Positions 1 to 4,975 of a DNA stretch of 11,075 bases are shown here, piece after piece (the stretch's first letter is position 1; every line of letters begins with the position of its first letter). The position numbers and the translations under genes were made by a program. Origin of the DNA: Thermoproteota archaeon (GTDB lineage Archaea; Thermoproteota; Thermoprotei_A; Sulfolobales; Pyrodictiaceae); assembly GCA_013153105.1 (NCBI GenBank), contig JAADFC010000149.1, forward strand, positions 1 to 11,075, in the 5' to 3' direction. The notes below the pieces were generated by a model that was given only the letters and a program-made list of their open reading frames with translations, made no database searches and was not told the DNA's origin.

Positions 1-446
1 GGGAGTTCAAGAAGCCGCTCCCCCAGATAGTCGCGGCCCACCGCGTCCCCTACGTGGCGACCGCCAGCATAGGCTACCCCTGGGACTTCATAGCAAAGCT
101 GAGGAAGGCCGCGGGCATAAGGGGGTTCAAGTACATCCACCTCCACGCCCCCTGCCCGGTGGGCTGGAGGTTCGACGCGGGGCTAACTGCTAGGGTTGCG
201 AAGCTCGCCGTGGAGACGGGGGCGTGGATACTCTACGAGATCGAGAATGGGAGGCTTCGCCTGAACCCGCCGAGCGACAGGCTGAGGGACCCGTCCAAGA
301 GGAAGCCGCTGGAGGAGTATGTGAAGCTGCAGGGCCGCTTCCGCCACCTCGGCCCCGGGGACCTGGAGAAGCTGCGGGAGGAGATAGAGGCGAACTGGAG
401 GGAGGTGGAGGCGCTGCTCCGCCTCCAGGAGGAGGGCGGGGGCTAG
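1..446 (+). CDS. porB: Pyruvate synthase (pyruvate:ferredoxin oxidoreductase) beta subunit, 3' part only
   Basis: The reading frame is open from base 3 (the gene starts left of the window) to TAG at 444-446, giving the last 147 residues. It is the thiamine-diphosphate-binding beta chain of the archaeal four-subunit oxidoreductase, which interconverts pyruvate + CoA with acetyl-CoA + CO2 using ferredoxin in the cytoplasm. Seen: a KKPLPQIVAAHRVPYVATAS stretch, then GYPWDF, then HAPCPVGW (Cys codon at 153-155), then the AVETGAWILYEIENG block, all typical of PorB C-termini. In the family the Cys of the PCPxGW motif is the fourth ligand of the proximal [4Fe-4S] cluster. The last ~45 residues are charged and helical. 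The GTG at 54 is internal, not a start, because family residues continue upstream of it. The other Por subunits presumably lie to the left. 2-Oxoacid relatives (KorB, VorB) share the fold, but the sequence reads most like PorB. Confidence 0.9.
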   Translation, partial: EFKKPLPQIVAAHRVPYVATASIGYPWDFIAKLRKAAGIRGFKYIHLHAPCPVGWRFDAGLTARVAKLAVETGAWILYEIENGRLRLNPPSDRLRDPSKRKPLEEYVKLQGRFRHLGPGDLEKLREEIEANWREVEALLRLQEEGGG

Positions 447-447
447 G

Positions 448-475
448 TTTCCGCATCTTTCTCCCAGGCTTTTTG
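448..475 (+). terminator. T-rich putative terminator after porB
   Basis: Immediately after the porB stop the + strand becomes pyrimidine-rich with three T clusters (448-450, 458-461, and a CTTTTTG block at 469-475), in a region that is otherwise strongly GC-rich. Archaeal RNA polymerase commonly stops at such T tracts without needing a strong hairpin, and I see no stable stem here. The next promoter begins a few bases later, which fits an end-of-operon site. Confidence 0.45.
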
Positions 476-479
476 TAGG

Positions 480-488
480 GGTTTTAAC
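480..488 (+). promoter_or_regulatory. Putative TATA box for the acyl-CoA synthetase operon
   Basis: GGTTTTAAC is the most AT-rich site in the porB-synthetase gap and is preceded by a purine run (GTAGGGG) that could serve as BRE. With usual archaeal spacing (about 25-27 nt), transcription would start near 510. That lies downstream of the GTG at 491 and upstream of the TTG at 533, so this site bears on the start-codon choice. Confidence 0.45.
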
Positions 489-503
489 CGGTGGGACACC
501 GGT
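487..503. promoter_or_regulatory. Perfect 7-bp inverted repeat, candidate operator
   Basis: ACCGGTG (487-493), a GGA spacer, then CACCGGT (497-503) form a perfect palindrome that touches the 3' edge of the putative TATA box. A second, overlapping repeat is GGGAC (493-497) with GTCCC (505-509). A dimeric repressor bound here would block TBP/TFB or polymerase access. No regulator gene is visible in the window, so its identity is unknown. The alternative is chance symmetry in GC-rich DNA. Confidence 0.4.
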
Positions 504-532
504 GGTCCCCTACTTCTGGTGTAGCCCCGGCC

Positions 533-2488
533 TTGGACGTGCCCCAGCCCGACCCGAGGCTCGTCGAGAAGCAGCGGGAGATAGTCGAGGAGAGCATCAG
601 GGACCCGGAGGGCTTCTGGTCGCGGGTCGCCGGCGAGCTGTGGTGGCGGAGGCGCTGGGACAGGGTGCTCGACGACAGCAACCCCCCGTTCTACCGGTGG
701 TTCGTGGGCGGCGTCACCAACATAACCTACAACATCCTCGAGAGGAACATTGAGAGGGGCCTGGGCAACAAGGCTGCCCTCATCTGGAGGGGTGGGGGCG
801 GCGAGGAGCGCATCATCCGCTACTACGACCTCAAGCGGGAGGTGGAGCGGTACGCCGCTATGCTCCGCGAGGCCGGCGTGGGCCGCGGGGATAGGGTTGT
901 CATATACATGCCTATGGTCCCGGAGGCCATGTACACCATGCTCGCCGCCGCCCGGCTCGGCGCCGTGCACGTGGTGGTGTTCAGCGGGTTCGGGAGCAAG
1001 GCGCTGGCGCAGCGTATCCGGGACGCGGGCGCCCGGGTGGTGGTGACCGCGGACGGGATGACGAGGAGGGGTAAGGTTATACCCTTGAAGCCGATTGTGG
1101 ACGAGGCTGTGGCTGAGGCGGGCGGCGTCGAGAGGGTGCTCGTCCACCGGGTCGCCGGGAACAGTGTGGAGATGAGGGAGGGGCGGGACGTCTGGGTGGA
1201 GGATGAGCTTTCCAAGCTGCCCCGGAGGGTCCGTGTGGAGCCGGAGATGGTGCGGGCCGAGGAGCCGCTCTTCATCCTCTACACGAGCGGGACGACGGGG
1301 AAGCCTAAGGGGATGGTGCACCTCCACGGCCAGTACATGGTCTGGGCCTACGCTCACACACGGTGGCTCTTCGGCTTCTACGACAACGACGTGTTCTTCG
1401 TCCCGGTGGATATAGGCTGGATTAACGGCCACACCTACGCGACCTACGGGCCGCTGCTGAACGGGTCGACGGTGGTCTGGTACAGCGACGCCCCCGACCA
1501 CCCCGACCCTGGGGTGTGGTGGGATATTGTGGACTCGTACAATGTTGACATGATGTGGGTTGCTCCCACGGCTGTCCGGCTCCTGATACGCTACGGGGAG
1601 GAGGTGCCGCGGAGGTATAGCCTCGAGAGCCTCAGGCTGATAGTGAGCGCGGGCGAGATACTGGGCGTGGAGCCTTGGAGGTGGCTTGTGGAGAACGTGT
1701 GTAGGAGGAGGCCGGGCTGCCACGTGGTGGAGACGTGGGGGCAGACGGAGAACAGCGGGTTCATCACCGCGCCGGGCGGCTACGGGCTGGTGGGCGGGAT
1801 AGCCTACAGGCTGGGGAGCGTGGGGCTCCCCTACCCGGGTATAGACCTCCACGTGCTCCGGGACGACGGCTCGGAGGCGGCGCCGGGGGAGAAGGGGCAC
1901 ATCGTGATCAAGGCTCCGGTGCCGCCGGCCTTCGCCTACGGGGTCTGGGGCGACCCGGAGAGGTATGTTAAGACGTACTGGAGCAGGTTCCCCGGCTACT
2001 ACTACACCGGCGACTACGGCTACGTGGACCGGGACGGCTACGTCTACATCCTCGGCAGGGCGGACGACGTGGTGAAGGTTGCCGGCCACAGGCTGGGGCC
2101 CGCGGAGATAGAGAACACTGTGCTGGAGCACCCGCTGGTTGCGGAGGCGGCCGTGGTGGGGGTGCCGGACGAGCTGCGGGGCACGGTGCTGGCTGTGTTC
2201 GTGGTGCCGAGGATGGACGTGGAGGTTGACCGTGCAAGGCTGGCGGAGGAGGTGCGGCAGCTTATACGCCGCAAGTACGGCGCCGTCGCCGTGGTGAAGG
2301 GGGTCTACGTGGTGGACAAGCTGCCGAAGACCCGGACGGGGAAGATACTGCGGAGGGTGCTCCGCGCCGTGCTCACCGGCCAGGAGCTGGGCGACCTGAG
2401 CACCCTCGAGGACGAGGCTGGCGTCGAGGAGGTGCGGAGGGCGGTGGAGGAGTTCCGCAGGGCGATGGAGAGGGCGGAGGTGGGCTAG
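533..2488 (+). CDS. AMP-forming acyl-CoA synthetase, acetyl-CoA synthetase family, probably for an acid larger than acetate
   Basis: This cytoplasmic enzyme makes acyl-CoA from carboxylic acid + ATP + CoA via an acyl-AMP. From the TTG at 533 it is 651 residues, the family's usual length. Seen: N-terminal WWRRRW (37-42), the P-loop YTSGTTGKPKGMV (250-262), TWGQTE (401-406), YYTGD (490-494), the hinge and C-domain block GRADDVVKVAGHRLGPAEIE (508-527), and RTGK with the catalytic, acetylatable Lys604. Strict acetyl-CoA synthetases read TWWQTE; here the second Trp is Gly403. Two other acetate-pocket positions also differ (Thr to Asn298, Val to Ala373). In characterised homologues Trp-to-Gly enlarges the pocket. 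4-Hydroxybutyrate, propionate or branched acids are therefore possible substrates (inference). An in-frame GTG at 491 would add 14 residues but lies beside the TATA box. TTG is also used by the next gene, so I prefer 533. First gene of the operon. Confidence 0.9.
   Translation: MDVPQPDPRLVEKQREIVEESIRDPEGFWSRVAGELWWRRRWDRVLDDSNPPFYRWFVGGVTNITYNILERNIERGLGNKAALIWRGGGGEERIIRYYDLKREVERYAAMLREAGVGRGDRVVIYMPMVPEAMYTMLAAARLGAVHVVVFSGFGSKALAQRIRDAGARVVVTADGMTRRGKVIPLKPIVDEAVAEAGGVERVLVHRVAGNSVEMREGRDVWVEDELSKLPRRVRVEPEMVRAEEPLFILYTSGTTGKPKGMVHLHGQYMVWAYAHTRWLFGFYDNDVFFVPVDIGWINGHTYATYGPLLNGSTVVWYSDAPDHPDPGVWWDIVDSYNVDMMWVAPTAVRLLIRYGEEVPRRYSLESLRLIVSAGEILGVEPWRWLVENVCRRRPGCHVVETWGQTENSGFITAPGGYGLVGGIAYRLGSVGLPYPGIDLHVLRDDGSEAAPGEKGHIVIKAPVPPAFAYGVWGDPERYVKTYWSRFPGYYYTGDYGYVDRDGYVYILGRADDVVKVAGHRLGPAEIENTVLEHPLVAEAAVVGVPDELRGTVLAVFVVPRMDVEVDRARLAEEVRQLIRRKYGAVAVVKGVYVVDKLPKTRTGKILRRVLRAVLTGQELGDLSTLEDEAGVEEVRRAVEEFRRAMERAEVG
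2476..2482 (+). promoter_or_regulatory. Ribosome binding site for the CoA-transferase alpha gene
   Basis: GGAGGTG ends 8 nt before the TTG at 2491 and lies inside the last codons of the synthetase gene. It matches the archaeal 16S anti-Shine-Dalgarno well and is the main reason to accept TTG 2491 as the start. Confidence 0.6.
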
Positions 2489-2490
2489 CC

Positions 2491-3324
2491 TTGGACGAGA
2501 GGCTCGTAGACCTCGACTACGCCGCCGAGCTCGTCGAGGACGGCGCCAGCGTAACGGTCAGCGGCATGACCTTCGTCCGCAACCCGGTCGCGTTGACTGC
2601 CGCGCTGATACGGCGGGGAGCCCGGGGGCTCTGCTTCATAGACAGGGAGCCGGGGTTCGTGCTGGACATGCTGGCCGCGGCGGGGGCGCTGCGCTGTATA
2701 CGTGCTGCTATGGCTAGCTTCGAGCTCTACGGGCTCGCGCCGAGCGTGAGGAGGCTCGCGGAGCGGGGGGAGGTGGAGTACATCGAGGACAGCTGCGGCG
2801 CCGTCATAGCGGGGCTCCGGGCGGGGGCGCAGGGCGTACCCTTCATGCCGGCCCGGGGGCTGCTCGGCAGCCAGCTGCTGGAGCTGCACGAGAAGAGGTG
2901 GGGGACCTGGAGGAGGATAAGGGACCCCTGGACGGGCGAGGAGCTCGTAGCCGTCAAGGCTATAACGCCGGACTACGCGCTGGTGCACGTGCACGTCAGC
3001 GACCCCTACGGGAACGCTGTGATAGAGGGGCCCCGGTTCGAGGACGAGCTCAAGATACGGGCGGCGAGGCGCGTGATAATATCGGCGGAGAGGATTGTGC
3101 CGCCCGAGGAGCTGAGGGGGTTCAGGCACCAGCTCTCAGCGACGATGCTCCACGTCGAGGCTGTGGTCCACGCCCCGGGCGGCGCGTGGCCGACTGCGAT
3201 GCCGGGCCTCTACGAGGCGGACTACGAGGCGATACGCGGCTACCACCAGGCCGCCCTCGAGGGCCGCGCCATGGAGTGGATAGAGGCTAACATGAGCCGC
3301 CTCCTACGCGGCGGCAGGGGGTGA
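2491..3324 (+). CDS. Class I CoA-transferase, alpha subunit (GctA-like)
   Basis: Its 277 residues align by eye with the alpha subunit of glutaconate CoA-transferase. Seen: VEDGASVTVSGMTFVRNP (15-32, the family's 'dG..va.gGf...r.P' opening), SCGAVIAGLRAGAQGVPFMP (101-120), a VAVKAITPDYALVHVHVSDPYGN segment (153-175), and VIISAERI (195-202). In this family alpha and beta subunits together move CoA from an acyl-CoA to a free acid through a glutamyl-CoA intermediate; the catalytic Glu is on beta. The acid/acyl-CoA pair cannot be told from sequence. It starts with TTG two bases after the synthetase stop and ends in a GTGA overlap with the beta gene, so the two should be translated together. It is somewhat shorter than bacterial GctA (about 320 residues), mainly at the C-terminus. 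A hydrolase role like IpdA is less likely because the partner keeps its Glu. Confidence 0.85.
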   Translation: MDERLVDLDYAAELVEDGASVTVSGMTFVRNPVALTAALIRRGARGLCFIDREPGFVLDMLAAAGALRCIRAAMASFELYGLAPSVRRLAERGEVEYIEDSCGAVIAGLRAGAQGVPFMPARGLLGSQLLELHEKRWGTWRRIRDPWTGEELVAVKAITPDYALVHVHVSDPYGNAVIEGPRFEDELKIRAARRVIISAERIVPPEELRGFRHQLSATMLHVEAVVHAPGGAWPTAMPGLYEADYEAIRGYHQAALEGRAMEWIEANMSRLLRGGRG

Positions 3325-4088
3325 GCCGGGGCGTGGCCGTGGAGGCTAGGCCCACGGACAGCATGGTAAAGTGCATGGCCAGGCTGATAGAGGACGGCGA
3401 CGTGGTCTACCACGGGCTCACCAGCCCCCTGCCCGTGCTCGCCATGGTGCTGGCTAGGCGGGTGTACGGGAGGAGGTTCACCTGGACCAGCGTGGTAGAG
3501 CACCTGGAGCCGCTGGCGGAGAGGGTGAGGCTCCGCCCCAGCACCGGCGACCCCTGGAGCGAGCCCGGCCAGCTAGGGGTGCTCACCACGATAGACGCCT
3601 TCGACCTCGCCGCCAAGGGGAGGCTCACCACCATGTTCTTCGGCGCCGCGCAGGTGGACGAGGAGGGCAACACCAACCTCTCGGTGATAGGCAGCTACGA
3701 CCAGCCCAGGGTGAGGCTGCCCGGCGGCGCGGCGACAGCCTACCTCTTCCCCCTCGTGCCCAAGATAATAGTCTGGGCCCGCCACGAGAGGAGGGTGCTG
3801 GTTAGACGCGTCGACTTCGTCACCGGCCCCGGCAGGCTGAGGGTAGAACGGGGCATGAAGCACCTGCTCTGCACAAACAAGGCCCTGATAGAGTTCACCA
3901 GGGAGGGCCCGGTGCTCCGAGCCCTCCTCCCCGGCGCCACGGTGGAGGAGGTGCTGGAGAACGCGGAGATGAGGATAAAGGTGCCCGGCGAGGGCGTCGA
4001 GAGGCTGGAGCCGCCGACGCGGGAGGAGATGAAGGTGATAGAGGAGGCCGACCCCACGGGGGTAAGGTACATGCAGCGCATGGGCTAG
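3321..4088 (+). CDS. Class I CoA-transferase, beta subunit (GctB-like)
   Basis: This 255-residue partner of the preceding gene starts at the GTG that overlaps its stop (GTGA, 3321-3324). Seen: a VVEHLEP segment whose Glu60 aligns with the catalytic Glu of GctB (VESG context), FFGAAQVDEEGNTNLSVIG (129-147 region) matching the family's 'f.GgAQiD.yGN.N...iG', then LPGGAA, WARHERRVLVRRVDFVTGPG, and a C-terminal ALLPGATVEEVLENAEMRI block typical of beta chains. The conserved Glu argues for a working transferase rather than an IpdB-type hydrolase, which lacks it. Being in one operon with an acyl-CoA synthetase suggests either two routes to the same thioester (ATP-driven and exchange) or activation followed by CoA recycling; this is inference. 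Start alternatives at GTG 3333 and 3339 would also keep all conserved residues. Confidence 0.87.
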   Translation: MSRGVAVEARPTDSMVKCMARLIEDGDVVYHGLTSPLPVLAMVLARRVYGRRFTWTSVVEHLEPLAERVRLRPSTGDPWSEPGQLGVLTTIDAFDLAAKGRLTTMFFGAAQVDEEGNTNLSVIGSYDQPRVRLPGGAATAYLFPLVPKIIVWARHERRVLVRRVDFVTGPGRLRVERGMKHLLCTNKALIEFTREGPVLRALLPGATVEEVLENAEMRIKVPGEGVERLEPPTREEMKVIEEADPTGVRYMQRMG

Positions 4089-4103
4089 CCCCCGCCCGCC
4101 CCG

Positions 4104-4850
4104 GTGCCGTGCGCCGTGGAGGAGAGGGAGACGCTGCTCGAGCTGCCACCCCTCCAGCGCTGCAGGCTCCTCCGCCGCCCCAACCGTTTCGTCGTCGAAG
4201 CCGAAGCCCCCACCGGCGGGACCCTCCGGCTGCACAACACAAACACCGGCCGCCTGCTAGACGTACTCCAGCCGGGGGCCCAGCTCCTCTGCCTCCCCCA
4301 CCCTCGCCCCGGGAGGCGGACGCAGGGGCGCCTCATAGCAGCCCGCTACCACGGCGGCTGGGCGCTGCTGGACACCAGGCTCCAGGAGCAGGCCCTCCAG
4401 GCAGCGATAGAGAAGGGGCTCATCCCACCCCTACGGGGCTGCAGGCCAGCCCGCCGAAGCCCCAGGCTGGAGGACGCGACCCTCGACCTCCAGCTCGAAT
4501 GCCCCAACAGACCCCTCTACCTCGAAGCCAAGAGCGCAGTACTCGCCTCCAGCGACGGCTACGCCCTCTACCCCGACGCCCCCAGCCCCAGAGCCCACCG
4601 CCAGATACTAGCCCTAACACGCCACGCCCACCGCGGAGGCCTAGCAGCAGTAGTATTCCTCGCAGCCTTCCCAGGCGCCCGCGGCTTCCGCCCCAACCGC
4701 AGGATAGACCCCCAGCTCCCAAGCCTGCTACGAGAAGCCCAGCAGGCAGGCGTGCTGATACACGCCACGGGCCTAGACCTCACACGCGGCAGCGGAGGCT
4801 GGAGGGTACGCCTCTACAGCCCCAGCCTCCCACTAGACCTCGAAGGCTAG
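4104..4850 (+). CDS. sfsA: SfsA family protein (divergent), putative nucleic-acid-binding/nuclease-fold protein
   Basis: At 248 residues it is close to the family's usual 230-240. Seen: RFVVEAEA (28-35), HNTNTGRLLDVLQPG (44-58; family 'HcpNtGrm..ll.pG'), D128, YLEAKSAVL (139-147; family 'y.EvKsvtL'), YPDAPSPRAHRQ (156-167; family 'fPDa.t.RG..Hl'), and N198/IDP (201-203). In the family an N-terminal OB-like domain is joined to a PD-(D/E)xK nuclease-type fold; D128, E141 and K143 would be the metal-site trio. Named for a maltose-related phenotype in E. coli; the biochemical role is unsettled. Several usual residues differ: the Cys-Pro of HCPNTG, the SR before the Asp, and the AN after the conserved Thr. 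The mRNA strand is strikingly C-rich, unlike the purine-rich genes before it. It starts at GTG 4104, 15 nt after the CoA-transferase stop; GTG 4116 is possible. No good ribosome binding site is visible. Confidence 0.82.
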   Translation: MPCAVEERETLLELPPLQRCRLLRRPNRFVVEAEAPTGGTLRLHNTNTGRLLDVLQPGAQLLCLPHPRPGRRTQGRLIAARYHGGWALLDTRLQEQALQAAIEKGLIPPLRGCRPARRSPRLEDATLDLQLECPNRPLYLEAKSAVLASSDGYALYPDAPSPRAHRQILALTRHAHRGGLAAVVFLAAFPGARGFRPNRRIDPQLPSLLREAQQAGVLIHATGLDLTRGSGGWRVRLYSPSLPLDLEG

Positions 4851-4865
4851 ACACGCACGCCCCCC

Positions 4866-4944
4866 CGAGAGACCAGAGGGGAGAACCGGCCCCGGAGGGC
4901 GAGAGGAGAAGAGAAGGAGAGAGGCGCAACAAGAGGAAAAAGAG
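4866..4944. other. Purine-rich tract in the convergent gap
   Basis: Between the sfsA stop and the stalk-gene stop, the + strand is dominated by G and A, including 24 uninterrupted purines at 4901-4924. On the - strand this is a pyrimidine tract directly downstream of the stalk gene and may help release its transcript. On the + strand there is no T run, so no obvious sfsA terminator is present. Confidence 0.5.
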
Positions 4945-4975
4945 CCGCCTAGACCCGGGGGGCCTCGCTAGGCGG
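4937..4975 (-). terminator. Hairpin plus T5 terminator of the stalk gene, overlapping its stop codon
   Basis: CCGCCTAG (4945-4952) and CTAGGCGG (4968-4975) are perfect 8-bp inverted arms around a 15-nt GC-rich loop. In the - direction the stem is followed within four bases by T5 (4941-4937) and then a long C/T-rich run. The distal arm contains the TAG stop of the stalk gene (4970-4968). The layout resembles a factor-independent terminator. Confidence 0.6.

Noticed and set aside
443..2131. Long open frame (562 codons) on the - strand opposite the acyl-CoA synthetase
   Set aside because: It mirrors the codons of a clearly recognised enzyme, is full of His, Pro and Arg with no family resemblance, and is expected from the absence of certain codons in high-GC genes.
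3240..3503. - strand frame over the CoA-transferase junction
   Set aside because: It spans two recognised genes in the opposite direction with no domain; a shadow frame.
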